Shown: positions 32,831 through 42,924 of the stretch, piece after piece
Numbering within the stretch: the stretch's first letter is position 1
Layout: each line of letters starts with the position of its first letter
NCBI GenBank assembly: GCA_937926785.1
Contig: CALBBQ010000019.1
Coordinates: 1 to 47,024 of the forward strand
Reading direction: 5' to 3'
DNA length: 47,024 bases
DNA from: an uncultured Bacteroidales bacterium
GTDB taxonomy: Bacteria; Bacteroidota; Bacteroidia; Bacteroidales; Tenuifilaceae
Notes under the pieces: model-generated
The model's input: the letters and a program-made list of their open reading frames with translations, nothing else
Told to the model about the DNA's origin: nothing
Database searches by the model: none
Translations under genes and position numbers: made by a program

Positions 32831-32863
32831 ATTTTAGACCTATGTTACTTGAGTTAATGTTCG

Positions 32864-32871
32864 TATTTTTG
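32864..32871 (+). promoter_or_regulatory. possible -7 promoter box of purL
   Basis: TATTTTTG matches TAnnTTTG and lies 35 nt before the purL ATG, downstream of the two hairpins. A TTG is only 12 nt upstream, too close for -33. Confidence 0.4.
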
Positions 32872-32906
32872 GCAAGATTTTAGGATTGATAAAAACTTAA
32901 GCTTAT

Positions 32907-35135
32907 ATGCCAAACCAAACTGTTACCGTTGAAACTGCCAGGGAACTGGGTCTTCTCCCGGAGGAATTTGAGATGATAAAGAATTACCTGGGTCGTACTC
33001 CCAACTTCACTGAGCTTAGCATCTACTCGGTGATGTGGTCGGAGCACGCATCGTATAAAAACTCCATTAAGTGGTTAAAAACATTGCCACGGAAGGGCTC
33101 TGCGATACTGGCTGAAGCAGGGGCAGAAAACGCTGGCTTGGTCGATATTGGAAATGGATTGGCGTGTGCATTCAAGATTGAGTCGCACAATCATCCCTGC
33201 GCCGTGGAACCATACCAAGGTGCGGCAACCGGGGTAGGAGGCATAAACCGCGATATATTTACAATGGGTGCTCGCCCGGTGGCTCAGCTGAATTCTTTGC
33301 GCTTTGGAAACTTGAAGCTTGACCGAACCCGTTGGATCATGAAGGGAGTGGTGAAAGGTATTGGCGACTATGGTAATGCCTTTGGTATCCCGGTTTTGGC
33401 CGGCGAAGTTTTTTTCGACGATTCGTTTAACATGAATCCCCTTGTAAATGCCATGTCGGTTGGACTGGTTGAAAAGGACAAGGTGGTTTCTGCCATATCC
33501 AAAGGCGTGGGTAATCCGGTTTACATTGTGGGTTCGGCAACCGGAAAAGATGGAATACATGGGGCAACCTTTGCATCGGCCGATATAACTGAGGATTCAG
33601 CTGAGGATATCCCATCCATTCAGGTAGGAGACCCGTTTCAGGAGAAAATTTTACTCGAGGCTACCCAGGAGGTAATTAGAACCGGTGCACTGGTGGGCAT
33701 GCAGGATATGGGCGCAGCCGGAATCATCTGCTCAACCTCTGAAATGTCAGAAAAGGGTGGTCATGGCATGCGAGTTCAGCTGGATAAGGTGCCCTTGCGG
33801 CAAAAAAATATGGAGGCATGGGAAATACTCCTTTCCGAGTCGCAGGAGCGCATGCTTATGGTTGTGCAAAAAGGGCGTGAGGCCGATGTTGAGGCGGTGC
33901 TTAACAAGTGGGATATCAGCTATGCAGTGATTGGCGAGGTAACCGAAGGCGACATGTTGGAATTCTACTACCATGGGGAGCTGGTTGCTAAGGTTCCCGC
34001 TTCGTCATTGGTGCTGGGTGGCGGTGCCCCCGTTTACGACAGGGAGTATAGAGAACCCGCTTACTACAAGGAGTACAAGAAGTTTGATATTAACAAAGTT
34101 CCGGAGCCGGCTGATTTGGTTGAGGTAGCGCGTTTCCTGATTGCTCACCCCAATATTGCTTCAAAACGATGGGTTTACGAGCAGTATGATACTATGATTG
34201 GTACCGGAAATATGACCACCAACTTTCCATCCGATGCCGGAGTTTACAACCTGAAAGGCACAAACAAGGCGCTTGTGATGACTGTTGATTGCAACTCGCG
34301 TTACGTTAAGGCCGATCCCATGATAGGTGCTATGATAGCGGTATCGGAAGCAGCACGTAATATCTCATGTACTGGAGCACAACCCCTTGCCATTACCAAC
34401 TGCTTAAACTTTGGGAACCCTTACAATCCTGAGGTTTACTGGCAGTTTGTTCAGGCAGTTAAGGGAATGGGAGCAGCATGTGAGAAGTTTGACACCCCTG
34501 TTACCGGTGGTAACGTGAGCTTCTACAACCAGGCATCGATTGGTGGAAAAGAGGAAGCCGTTTTTCCCACCCCAACTATCGGAATGATTGGCCTACTCAA
34601 TAATAAAAATCACCATACCACACTAGCCTTTAAAGAAAAAGGGCATATGATTTACCTGATTGGTAAGTCGGTTAATGATATTGCCTCGTCCGAGTACCTC
34701 TACAGCTACCACGGAATTAAACAATCGCCTGCCCCTTACTTCAACCTGGAAGAGGAGTACGAGGTACAGCGGGTTGTTCGTGAGCTCATCTCGCATAACC
34801 TCATCCAGTCGGCACATGATGTTTCCGATGGTGGCCTGTTCATAGCGCTTCTGGAAAGCGCAATGCCTCGCAACCTTGGCTTCGATATCACGACCGATGC
34901 GGAAATCCGAACCGATGCTTTCCTTTTCGGGGAGGCACAGGGCCGAGTTGTGGTATCCGTTTCGCCATCAAGGGAAACCCATTTCATCGATTTCATGGTG
35001 GCCAGCAAGGTACCCTTCTCCACCCTGGGTCACGTTACCAAATCGGAAATACGAATCGATGATGTTTCTTTTGGCTTCGTTTCGGATTTAAAAAAGGTTT
35101 ACGATACCGCCTTAGAGCTGCTAATCAACGGTTAA
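32907..35135 (+). CDS. purL: phosphoribosylformylglycinamidine synthase, small-type subunit PurL
   Basis: Fourth step of purine synthesis: ATP-dependent conversion of FGAR to FGAM, using ammonia delivered by PurQ with PurS. The 742-aa length marks the small form without the glutaminase domain. Motifs are YSVMWSEHASYKNS, FKIESHNHPCAVEPYQGAATGVGGINRDIFTMGARPVA, GGHGMRVQLDKVP and the second half repeat with NCLNFGNPYNPEVYWQF and TPVTGGNVSFYNQ. PurQ and PurS are not nearby. menG follows after 12 nt. Confidence 0.95.
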   Translation: MPNQTVTVETARELGLLPEEFEMIKNYLGRTPNFTELSIYSVMWSEHASYKNSIKWLKTLPRKGSAILAEAGAENAGLVDIGNGLACAFKIESHNHPCAVEPYQGAATGVGGINRDIFTMGARPVAQLNSLRFGNLKLDRTRWIMKGVVKGIGDYGNAFGIPVLAGEVFFDDSFNMNPLVNAMSVGLVEKDKVVSAISKGVGNPVYIVGSATGKDGIHGATFASADITEDSAEDIPSIQVGDPFQEKILLEATQEVIRTGALVGMQDMGAAGIICSTSEMSEKGGHGMRVQLDKVPLRQKNMEAWEILLSESQERMLMVVQKGREADVEAVLNKWDISYAVIGEVTEGDMLEFYYHGELVAKVPASSLVLGGGAPVYDREYREPAYYKEYKKFDINKVPEPADLVEVARFLIAHPNIASKRWVYEQYDTMIGTGNMTTNFPSDAGVYNLKGTNKALVMTVDCNSRYVKADPMIGAMIAVSEAARNISCTGAQPLAITNCLNFGNPYNPEVYWQFVQAVKGMGAACEKFDTPVTGGNVSFYNQASIGGKEEAVFPTPTIGMIGLLNNKNHHTTLAFKEKGHMIYLIGKSVNDIASSEYLYSYHGIKQSPAPYFNLEEEYEVQRVVRELISHNLIQSAHDVSDGGLFIALLESAMPRNLGFDITTDAEIRTDAFLFGEAQGRVVVSVSPSRETHFIDFMVASKVPFSTLGHVTKSEIRIDDVSFGFVSDLKKVYDTALELLING

Positions 35136-35147
35136 TTCTATAGCTGG

Positions 35148-35864
35148 GTGAGCATAATTGACAAAAGTACGAACCGGGTTGCTGCAATGTTTAACAGCAT
35201 TGCACCGAGGTACGACTTGCTAAACCATCTGCTCAGCTTAGGGATTGACAGGGTATGGCGACGCCGGCTGGTTAAACGTTTACTCGCCATTAACCCCGGT
35301 TTAGTCCTCGATGTGGCAACCGGCACTGCAGATCTAGCCATTGGTTTGGCAAAAAATAACGATAGGGTAAGAGTGGTAGGCATTGATATTTCAGAATCGA
35401 TGATTGGGATAGGAAAGGAAAAAGTTACAAAAAGAAAACTGGCTCAACGGATCGATTTGGTGCATGCCTCGGCGCTCCGCATTCCTTTTCCCGATAACCA
35501 TTTCGATGCCGCAATGGTAGCCTTTGGGGTACGAAATTTTGAAGATTTGATGACAGGGCTTAAAGAGATTTGCCGTGTTTTAAAACCCGGCTCTGAACTT
35601 GGGGTGTTGGAGTTCTCAATGCCTAAGGGTTGGCCGCTGAATGCACTTTACCGCTTTTACTTCCGTAAGCTATTACCTCGGGTAGGCGGGCTCATTTCAG
35701 GTAATAGCGATGCCTACAGCTACCTGCCCGAATCCGTGGTTACTTTTCCTGAGGGCGATAGCTTTGCTGCTATTCTCTTGCAGTGTGGATTTAAGAATGT
35801 TGAAATTAAAAAACAGACATTTGGCGTAGCTACAATATACCTGGCACAAAAAGGTTTTCAATAA
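35148..35864 (+). CDS. menG: demethylmenaquinone methyltransferase (MenG/UbiE)
   Basis: SAM-dependent C-methyltransferase making menaquinone from demethylmenaquinone, the likely electron acceptor pool of the NQR encoded upstream in this window. The 238-aa protein begins at GTG 35148 (MSIIDKSTNRVAAMFNSIAPRYDLLNHLLSLGID). SAM motif I is VLDVATGTADLAIGLA. It also has VVGIDISESMIGIGKEK, AAMVAFGVRNFEDL and LGVLEFSMPKGWPLNALYRFYF, all typical of UbiE/MenG. Ubiquinone use is unlikely for this phylum. 12 nt downstream of purL, 27 nt upstream of porT. Confidence 0.93.
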   Translation: MSIIDKSTNRVAAMFNSIAPRYDLLNHLLSLGIDRVWRRRLVKRLLAINPGLVLDVATGTADLAIGLAKNNDRVRVVGIDISESMIGIGKEKVTKRKLAQRIDLVHASALRIPFPDNHFDAAMVAFGVRNFEDLMTGLKEICRVLKPGSELGVLEFSMPKGWPLNALYRFYFRKLLPRVGGLISGNSDAYSYLPESVVTFPEGDSFAAILLQCGFKNVEIKKQTFGVATIYLAQKGFQ

Positions 35865-35891
35865 TAATTTATCACATTTGCCGTTTTTGAT

Positions 35892-36650
35892 GTGGTGCAA
35901 AATTATTCTGTAGGGTTGAAAAGTTTTTTTTACATACTCACACTCTTATTAGCTGCAGTAGTTGATGTACAAGGTCAGTACCGCAAGCCGGTTTTGCTCA
36001 ACGACCCCGATTACGATGTGGGAAAACCGCTACGGTTTGGGTTCTCGATAGGGATCAACGTCATGGATTTCGAGTCCGTCAATCGCAGGGCTCAGTTCAA
36101 CGCTGATGGTGCGAGGTACTTTGCCGAGGTAACACACATCTCGCCCGGGTTAAATGTAAATGCCATAGGCGATTTAAGAATTACTCAAAGTGCGCACCTT
36201 AGGTTCTTGCCGGGGTATTCATTTGGCCAGCGCAATGTTGATTTCTACAGGATAGATGCGGATAGCAGCGTTTCCGTTGGAACAACCATGAAGATGGAAT
36301 CGAACTTTATCGATTTACCCATTGGGGTTAAGTACCTATCCGAACGTACCGGAAACGTTAGGCCCTACTTATACTTTGGTACTAATTTCAGGGTCGACCT
36401 CGCTGCATATAAACGTTTAAAGATAGAGAAGGGGGTTCTGCTGAGGCTCCGTAAGTTCGATTACTACTATGAAGTTGGTTTTGGTGTAGATTTTTTTCTG
36501 CAATACTTTAAGTTTTCTACCGAAATTAAGTGGTCGGCCGGTTTTTTGAACATGCTCTCCAACGATTATGTGGAGGAAGGCAAAATGTATCACGACGCGG
36601 TGGGAAGCCTTAAATCCAGGTTCCTAATCATTTCGTTCCACTTCGAGTAG
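35892..36650 (+). CDS. porT: type IX secretion system protein PorT
   Basis: A 252-aa outer-membrane beta-barrel of the PorT/SprT family, required for T9SS function in Porphyromonas. It has a signal peptide (FFYILTLLLAAVVDVQGQ), then the family motif GKPLRFGFSIGINVMDF, a central IDLPIGVKYLSERTGNVRPYLYFGTNFRVDL, and a C-terminal strand ending IISFHFE. Its position directly after menG/ubiE is the arrangement I recall for PorT in other Bacteroidota and supports the name over a generic barrel. It begins at GTG 35892 or GTG 35895; the ATG at 35890 is in another frame. Confidence 0.87.
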   Translation: MVQNYSVGLKSFFYILTLLLAAVVDVQGQYRKPVLLNDPDYDVGKPLRFGFSIGINVMDFESVNRRAQFNADGARYFAEVTHISPGLNVNAIGDLRITQSAHLRFLPGYSFGQRNVDFYRIDADSSVSVGTTMKMESNFIDLPIGVKYLSERTGNVRPYLYFGTNFRVDLAAYKRLKIEKGVLLRLRKFDYYYEVGFGVDFFLQYFKFSTEIKWSAGFLNMLSNDYVEEGKMYHDAVGSLKSRFLIISFHFE

Positions 36651-36706
36651 GTGCTGGCCATAAAACTTTTCGTTTTCATTTATGTTGATGATCCTTTACT
36701 AAAGCA

Positions 36707-38272
36707 ATGCCACAGGATATATCCATAGTGCTCCGCCCCGAAGATGCCGCCAACGATAATGCTATCCGTAGGGCTGTTGCCCGGAGCATTAGTATCCATG
36801 TCGATGAGGTAGCGCACTTTTACATTACCCGTAAATCCATAGATGCTCGCAGGGGAAAGGTACAGGTAAACCTTGGGGTAAGGGTATTTAGGGCAGGGGA
36901 AAGCGTAGTTGATGACCGCACCGTGTTCACATACCATGACGTGCGAAACTCAAAACCTGTTATTATTGTTGGGGCAGGGCCAGCCGGCCTGTTTGCTGCA
37001 TTAAGGCTTATAGAGTTAGGCATAAAGCCCATTGTGGTGGAGCGGGGTAAAGCTGTCAGCGACAGAAAGCGCGATATCGCCATGCTCAACCGGGAGCACC
37101 AGCTGAATCCGGATTCCAACTACGCCTTTGGCGAGGGTGGTGCAGGCACCTTTTCCGATGGGAAACTTTATACCCGCTCCAAAAAGCGTGGCGACTACAA
37201 ACGTATACTGCAAATCCTGGTTGATCACGGAGCCAATCCCGCAATACTCTACGAGGCACACCCACATATCGGAACGAACCGGTTACCCGGAATAATTACC
37301 CGCATAAGGGAAACCATACTGCAACATGGAGGTGAGTTTCTGTTTAACAGCAGGGTTGATGAGCTGCTGATTGAGTCTGGTATAGCAGTAGGCGTGAGGT
37401 TGGCCAATGGCCAAAGGTTGAAAGCCGAAGCGGTAATTCTTGCCACTGGTCACTCTGCTCGCGACATATACCACATGTTGCATAATCAGGGTGTTACCCT
37501 TGAAGCTAAGCCATTCGCCATGGGAGTGCGGGTGGAGCACCCGCAAGCGCTAATCGATTCCATTCAGTACCATGGGATTCCACGAAACGAGTACCTTCCT
37601 GCAGCGTCATACTCATTGGTACATCAGGTCAATGGAAGGGGTGTTTACTCGTTCTGCATGTGCCCCGGGGGCTTCATTGTGCCGGCTTCCACCAGCGCCG
37701 ACGAAGTGGTAGTAAACGGTATGTCCCCTTCAAATCGCAATTCCCGGTGGGCAAACTCAGGTATAGTGGTAGAGATACGGCTGGAAGATTTAGCCGACTA
37801 TGCCTCACATGGCATTTTTGCCGGTTTGGAATTTCAAGCCTATTTGGAAAAGCTTGCCAGGTTACATGGTGGGTATGGAGTTCAGGCACCAGCCCAACGC
37901 CTGGTCGATTTTGTGGATGGTCGGTTCTCATCGAACCTCCCGGCATGCTCATACCACCCTGGCCTAAACTCATCGGAAATGCATTTGTGGCTTCCTGACC
38001 ACATAGGAGCACGTTTGAGAGAAGGGTTCAGAGCATTTGGCAGAAAGATGAAAGGGTTCTTGACCAACGAAGCTGTTATTCTGGGCGTGGAGTCGCGCAC
38101 ATCGTCGCCAATCCGAATACCCCGTAACCCGGAAACCCTACAACATGTTCAGGTTCAGGGGCTATTCCCATCGGGCGAGGGGGCGGGATATGCCGGAGGC
38201 ATCGTTTCGTCGGCTCTGGATGGAAGCCTTGTGGCAGATGCGGTGGGAATCTTCTCATCAAATAGAGTTTAA
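36707..38272 (+). CDS. FAD-dependent dehydrogenase (COG2509 type)
   Basis: A 521-aa cytosolic flavoprotein. The N-terminal about 85 residues form a small alpha/beta domain. The dinucleotide fold follows with VIIVGAGPAGLFAALRL, then VVERGKAVSDRKRDIAMLNREHQLNPDSNYAFGEGGAGTFSDGKLYTR, AVILATGHSARDIY, and a C-terminal SGEGAGYAGGIVSSALDG FAD motif. This is the family of uncharacterised FAD-dependent proteins; the reaction is unknown. It lies 56 nt after porT and converges on the SpoU gene. Confidence 0.88.
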   Translation: MPQDISIVLRPEDAANDNAIRRAVARSISIHVDEVAHFYITRKSIDARRGKVQVNLGVRVFRAGESVVDDRTVFTYHDVRNSKPVIIVGAGPAGLFAALRLIELGIKPIVVERGKAVSDRKRDIAMLNREHQLNPDSNYAFGEGGAGTFSDGKLYTRSKKRGDYKRILQILVDHGANPAILYEAHPHIGTNRLPGIITRIRETILQHGGEFLFNSRVDELLIESGIAVGVRLANGQRLKAEAVILATGHSARDIYHMLHNQGVTLEAKPFAMGVRVEHPQALIDSIQYHGIPRNEYLPAASYSLVHQVNGRGVYSFCMCPGGFIVPASTSADEVVVNGMSPSNRNSRWANSGIVVEIRLEDLADYASHGIFAGLEFQAYLEKLARLHGGYGVQAPAQRLVDFVDGRFSSNLPACSYHPGLNSSEMHLWLPDHIGARLREGFRAFGRKMKGFLTNEAVILGVESRTSSPIRIPRNPETLQHVQVQGLFPSGEGAGYAGGIVSSALDGSLVADAVGIFSSNRV

Positions 38273-38309
38273 ACCTCACTCTGCAAGATTGACTGGCGCT
38301 AAGTTCAAC

Positions 38310-39059
38310 CTATAGGGTTGAGTGCCCCTTGAATTCTGATAGAACTATAGCTGTGGCCATTGCTACGTTCAACGATTCCACTTTTTCACGTCCCATGGCA
38401 AATGAGGGTATGTGTATGCGATGGCTTATGAATCGTTCAACCGTTTTGCTGATTCCGTTCCCCTCGTTACCCATTATGATGATGCCCGTTTGCTTTTTCT
38501 CCATGGAGTAGATGTTTTCTCCATCCATGAAAGCACCGTACACCGGGCAACCCTTTTGGTTTGCCAACCATTCTGTAAGGTCCACATAGTGAACTTTTAC
38601 GTTTGCTATTGCTCCCATGGTGGCTTGAATGGTTTTGGGAGCGAAGGCATCGGCACAGCCATGTGAGCATACAACGTGGTTAACCCCAAACCAATCGGCT
38701 AAACGGATTATTGTTCCCATGTTTCCCGGGTCCTGAACGGTATCTAACGCAAGTACCAGCTCTCTTGCCGGGTCGGCATTCATGGGGTAGGCGGGGTACT
38801 TAACCACTGCAAGTATCGGACTTGGGGTAGCTAAGCCGCTTATGCGGCTCATTTCGCTTTCGCTTATGGCAATAAGATTTGCATCAATTTTTTGGTTGGT
38901 AGTAAATTTTTCGGTATGGTAAAGCTCAACGATTTCGAAACTACCGGCCAGGATTTGATCCACAAGGCGATACCCTTCGGCTACAAACAATCCATACTCA
39001 TCCCTGAACTTCTTTTGCTGAAGCGATTTTACCCGTTTAATATCGTTCCGGCTAAGCAT
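38310..39059 (-). CDS. SpoU/TrmH family RNA 2'-O-methyltransferase
   Basis: A 249-aa SPOUT methyltransferase. It has an N-terminal substrate-binding domain (RVKSLQQKKFRDEYGLFVAEGYRLVDQIL) and the trefoil-knot domain with motif 1 LALDTVQDPGNMGTIIRLADWFGV, motif 2 IIIMGNEGNGIS and motif 3 HIPSFAMGREKVESLNVAMATAIVLSEF. This resembles the RlmB/TsnR-like group acting on rRNA; the target nucleotide cannot be read from sequence. It is divergent from tamL, with about 245 bp between. Its stop overlaps a small hairpin (38305-38321). Confidence 0.9.
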   Translation of the reverse strand: MLSRNDIKRVKSLQQKKFRDEYGLFVAEGYRLVDQILAGSFEIVELYHTEKFTTNQKIDANLIAISESEMSRISGLATPSPILAVVKYPAYPMNADPARELVLALDTVQDPGNMGTIIRLADWFGVNHVVCSHGCADAFAPKTIQATMGAIANVKVHYVDLTEWLANQKGCPVYGAFMDGENIYSMEKKQTGIIIMGNEGNGISKTVERFISHRIHIPSFAMGREKVESLNVAMATAIVLSEFKGHSTL

Positions 39060-39304
39060 CTTTTTTTAAGCAAAATAAATCAATTTACTTCAATAATAGT
39101 AAGTTTTACAGGTATGGAATCTCCTTGCTTAAGATAAAATTCTGCATCAATCATTTGATTTGGACTGTTTGGCCCCTATTTTGAGCGGATTGGTCATCGG
39201 AATATAGGTTTTTGCCTCCTAAATATCCGTTCAAATTGTTGGAATGGTTACATTTGTGGAAACAAGTTGAATACAATAGTAAATTTATTCATTGGGTATA
39301 TAAA

Positions 39305-41668
39305 ATGGGTTTTAGTTTGCTTAGTTCATCAGTGAACCAAAAGTTTTTTTTTGCTCTCGTAGCCATTCTCCTGTTTGCCGGATGCGCGGTTACAAAGCAT
39401 GTACCCGATGATATGTACTTGCTGAACAAGGTTGAAATTAAAACCAACTCAAAGGATATCAAACCCTATGATATAGAGTCGTATGTAAAGCAAATGCCTA
39501 ACAAACGGATCTTGGGTTTTCGCTTCCATCTAAGGGTTTACAGTCTTTCCAATCCCAACAGATCGGGATGGATAAACCGGGGATTACGCTCTATCGGTGA
39601 GGATCCGGTTCTTTTCGATAGCTTAAGGGTATCAGAAAGTTCGCGGAATATCCTGCTCCTGCTGCAAAGCAAGGGATATTACAATGCTAAGGTTTCCGAT
39701 TCGGTTAGGTATCATGGAAAAAAGGTTGATGTTTACTATAGGGTGGAACCCAATTTGCCCTATCAAATCCGGAAAATTGGATACTACATTGAGGATTCAC
39801 TAATCAGAAAATTGGTGATTGCCGATACCGCAAACCGTTTGTTTAAATCGCGAGATTTATTCGATATTGATGTTCTTCAAAACGAACGCGATAGGCTTGA
39901 GCTGATGCTAAAACGAAATGGTTACTACACCTTTAGCAAGAACTTCATAACCTTTACGGCCGATACCAATCTTAGAACCAATAAGGCCGACTTAAACTTT
40001 ATCATTAAGAATCCGCAGCGGATTGATGAAACAGGAGTGCCTAAGCCCGATAGGTTCAAACGGTATAGGATTCGAAACATATACATCTACCCAAATTATG
40101 ATCCTTTCCGGTTTAGCTCTTATCGCGATAAGAATGAGCTCGATACGGTTGACTACAGCGGGTGCAAGTATATCTTCCATAACGATGCCGGCATTAAGTT
40201 AGAGGTGATCAGCTCATTCAACCAGCTAAGGGAAGGTGATTTATACTCAGTGGACAATGTGACCAAAACGCAACAGAACCTGAGCCAGATCAGACTATTT
40301 AAATTTGTAAGCATTAGCTTTAACGAGGTAGAAGTATTGCAGAGGCCCGATACCCTCAACCTATTACCAGATGATAAGCCAATAGGCGAGGAGTTCGGCT
40401 ACCTCGATTGTCATATCCAAATGGTTCCACATACCCTGCAAAGCTACCAGGTAGAACTGGTGGGTACCAATACCACCGGCTCGTTGGGTGCCGAGGGAAC
40501 ATTTAACTATCAGCATAAAAACCTGTTCAGGGGTGCTGAGGTGTTCGACGTTAAATTCCGGGGGCTGGTTGAAACTGCTCAGCAGAGGATAAACATGGAC
40601 AATACGCTTGAGCTGGGAGGGGCAGTGAGCTTAACAACTCCAAAATTTATCGGTCCCTACTCATCAAAAGTGCAAGTTGATAAATACGCACCTAATACCC
40701 AGATTACTGCATCATACAGCTTTCAGCGTAGGCCGGAGTACACCCGGATCATCGCCGGGTTACAGTATGGCTATACCTGGCGGGGCTCCCGTTTTGTTAC
40801 CCATACCTTTAATCCGGTAGAGCTCAACGCCATATCCATTCAAAAGATAAGCCCTGAGTTCCAGGCCCAAATCGATAGCACTTTTCTACGATACAGCTAC
40901 ATCAGTCAGATTGTTACTGTAACAAGCTACAACTGGGTTTTTAGCAATCAGAATATTAAAAAATCGGCAAACTATGCGTATATCCGGTATAATCTGGAGC
41001 TATCCGGCAATCTGCTTAACGCATTCTCGCAATTGACTAACATGCCCAAGAATACAGATGGGGCATATGCTTTTTGGGGAACCGAGTTCTCACAGTTTAT
41101 TCGTAGCGATATAAACTTTACTTACCATCAGGTGGCTGATGAGAATAACTCGTTTGCCTACCGCCTTTTTGTTGGCGTGGGATATCCATACGGAAATTCC
41201 AAAGCATTACCCTTTGAAAAGCGATACTTTACAGGTGGTGCAAATGGGATTAGGGCCTGGCAGGCTCGCTCTTTGGGTCCTGGCTCCTACTACATGCCCG
41301 CAGAGCGTTTCCCAAATCGTACTGCCGATATTAAGTTGGAGGCCAATTTCGAGTACCGGTTCAAAATGGTCTGGAAGCTTGAGGGGGCATTATTTGTGGA
41401 CGCAGGTAATATCTGGTCGCTTCCAGGTCTCGATGATCGGGAGGGTGCCGAATTCCGATGGGGTAAATTTTATGAACAAATCGCTTTGGGTAGCGGTTTG
41501 GGCATCCGAATGAATCTTGGATTTTTCATCCTTCGCACCGATTTTGGATACAAAATTTACGATCCGGCCATTAACCCCAATGAGCCCTTTAAACCATGGG
41601 TCCCTTTTAACAGGAGATTCAGCATACGCGATGTTACCTTTAACTTTGGGATAGGATATCCATTTTAG
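39305..41668 (+). CDS. tamL: BamA/TamA-family outer-membrane lipoprotein (TamL)
   Basis: A 787-aa Omp85-family protein. It has a lipoprotein signal (LLFAGC, Cys27 counted from ATG 39305), then POTRA-like repeats (from NKVEIKTNSKDIKPYDIESYVKQMPN to about residue 380), and a C-terminal 16-strand barrel. The barrel carries the Omp85 hallmark YFTGGANGIRAWQARSLGPG and a final strand ending FNFGIGYPF. A lipidated TamA-like protein is characteristic of Bacteroidota and is called TamL; it is thought to work with TamB in envelope assembly. TTG at 39212 extends the frame by 31 residues but would place them before the signal peptide, so ATG 39305 is used. Confidence 0.88.
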   Translation: MGFSLLSSSVNQKFFFALVAILLFAGCAVTKHVPDDMYLLNKVEIKTNSKDIKPYDIESYVKQMPNKRILGFRFHLRVYSLSNPNRSGWINRGLRSIGEDPVLFDSLRVSESSRNILLLLQSKGYYNAKVSDSVRYHGKKVDVYYRVEPNLPYQIRKIGYYIEDSLIRKLVIADTANRLFKSRDLFDIDVLQNERDRLELMLKRNGYYTFSKNFITFTADTNLRTNKADLNFIIKNPQRIDETGVPKPDRFKRYRIRNIYIYPNYDPFRFSSYRDKNELDTVDYSGCKYIFHNDAGIKLEVISSFNQLREGDLYSVDNVTKTQQNLSQIRLFKFVSISFNEVEVLQRPDTLNLLPDDKPIGEEFGYLDCHIQMVPHTLQSYQVELVGTNTTGSLGAEGTFNYQHKNLFRGAEVFDVKFRGLVETAQQRINMDNTLELGGAVSLTTPKFIGPYSSKVQVDKYAPNTQITASYSFQRRPEYTRIIAGLQYGYTWRGSRFVTHTFNPVELNAISIQKISPEFQAQIDSTFLRYSYISQIVTVTSYNWVFSNQNIKKSANYAYIRYNLELSGNLLNAFSQLTNMPKNTDGAYAFWGTEFSQFIRSDINFTYHQVADENNSFAYRLFVGVGYPYGNSKALPFEKRYFTGGANGIRAWQARSLGPGSYYMPAERFPNRTADIKLEANFEYRFKMVWKLEGALFVDAGNIWSLPGLDDREGAEFRWGKFYEQIALGSGLGIRMNLGFFILRTDFGYKIYDPAINPNEPFKPWVPFNRRFSIRDVTFNFGIGYPF

Positions 41669-41678
41669 CCAGTCCGGC

Positions 41679-41709
41679 TTGACTTTCAACCTTTTTTATC
41701 GTAGGTTTG
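41679..41709 (+). promoter_or_regulatory. promoter of the class I aldolase gene
   Basis: TTG at 41679-41681, 20 nt spacer, TAGGTTTG at 41702-41709: the best full match to the Bacteroidota TTG-N19/20-TAnnTTTG pattern in the window. Transcription would start near 41716, about 18 nt before ATG 41734. Confidence 0.6.
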
Positions 41710-41733
41710 TATAAACCGAAAAAAATTTATCCT

Positions 41734-42792
41734 ATGAACTACGATAAAATTGTTGAGCTTCTGGCCGATAAGGCTTCCTTTCTGCTCGATCACAAGTGCA
41801 GTACAGTTCCAAAGGAGATGCTTCACCTTCCGGGCACTGATTTTTTGGAACGGGTTGTTTACCACAGCAACCGATCGCCGCAAGTTATGCGTAGCTTACA
41901 GGCCATGTTCAACCATGGTAGGTTGGCCGGAACCGGCTACCTTTCAATACTTCCGGTTGACCAGGGGATTGAGCATAGTGCCGGTGCTTCATTTGCTCCC
42001 AATCCAATCTACTTTGATCCGGAAAACATTGTGAAGTTGGCTATTGAGGGTGGCGCCAATGCTGTAGCTTCAACTTTTGGTGTGTTAGCCGCGGTATCGC
42101 GCAAGTATGCTCATCGCATACCCTTTATAGTGAAGATAAACCATAATGAGCTGCTCACCTACCCGAACAAGTACGACCAAATCATGTTTGGCTCGGTTGA
42201 CGAGGCCTGGAATTTAGGTGCAGTGGCAATTGGTGCTACCATCTATTTTGGATCAGAGGAGAGTAACAGGCAAATTATTGAAGTAGCACAGGCTTTTGAG
42301 CGAGCCCATGAGCTGGGTATGGCAACCGTTTTATGGTGTTACCTGCGGAATAATGCTTTTAAAAAGGATGGCACCGATTACCATGTGGCAGCCGATTTAA
42401 CCAGCCAGGCTAACCACCTTGGCGTTACCATACAGGCCGATATCATTAAACAAAAGGCCCCAGAGAATAATGGCGGTTTCAAGGCCATTAACTTTGGTAA
42501 AACACACGATAAGGTTTACACCCAGCTAACCAGCGATCATCCGATTGATTTAACTCGTTACCAGGTGGTAGGATGTTACAATGGCCGGGCAGGTCTAATC
42601 AACTCAGGAGGTGCCGCTTCGGGTGCCAGTGATTTAGCCGAAGCGGTTTATACCGCAGTGGTTAACAAACGAGCCGGGGGCATGGGGTTAATTAGTGGCC
42701 GAAAAGCCTTTCAGCGTCCCATGGAGGAGGGGGTTAAAATCCTGAATGCAATTCAGGATGTTTACCTCGAAAATAAGATTGATGTTGCCTAA
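41734..42792 (+). CDS. fbaB: class I fructose-bisphosphate aldolase (FbaB/DhnA type)
   Basis: Cleaves fructose 1,6-bisphosphate through a Schiff base, glycolysis and gluconeogenesis. The 352-aa protein from ATG 41734 shows [36 protein letters not shown], and IQADIIKQK with Lys239 as the probable Schiff-base lysine. A phosphate-binding [16 protein letters not shown] and [12 protein letters not shown] follow. This is the metal-independent archaeal-type family as in E. coli FbaB. The frame extends upstream to TTG 41707, but that overlaps the promoter, so ATG is used. A strong terminator follows. Confidence 0.93.
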   Translation: MNYDKIVELLADKASFLLDHKCSTVPKEMLHLPGTDFLERVVYHSNRSPQVMRSLQAMFNHGRLAGTGYLSILPVDQGIEHSAGASFAPNPIYFDPENIVKLAIEGGANAVASTFGVLAAVSRKYAHRIPFIVKINHNELLTYPNKYDQIMFGSVDEAWNLGAVAIGATIYFGSEESNRQIIEVAQAFERAHELGMATVLWCYLRNNAFKKDGTDYHVAADLTSQANHLGVTIQADIIKQKAPENNGGFKAINFGKTHDKVYTQLTSDHPIDLTRYQVVGCYNGRAGLINSGGAASGASDLAEAVYTAVVNKRAGGMGLISGRKAFQRPMEEGVKILNAIQDVYLENKIDVA

Positions 42793-42812
42793 TCATACGT
42801 GATGTCTTTTTT

Positions 42813-42846
42813 AAGCCCATTTCTAACCTTGGAATGGGCTTTTTTA
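42813..42846 (+). terminator. Rho-independent terminator after fbaB
   Basis: AAGCCCATT (42813-42821) pairs with AATGGGCTT (42833-42841), followed by a run of T. It lies inside the longest open frame of the next gene, which shows that the next gene does not start at 42799. Confidence 0.88.
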
Positions 42847-42924
42847 TTAGATCTACTTGTATTAATCTGCTTTTTTTATCAAATTGGGGCACCAAAACTA
42901 AACCTTAACCTAAATCAAAAAACT

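Noticed and set aside
42799..42924. Upstream extension of the NSS transporter by 42 residues
   Set aside because: The region contains the fbaB terminator hairpin, and ATG 42925 gives the normal NSS N-terminus.
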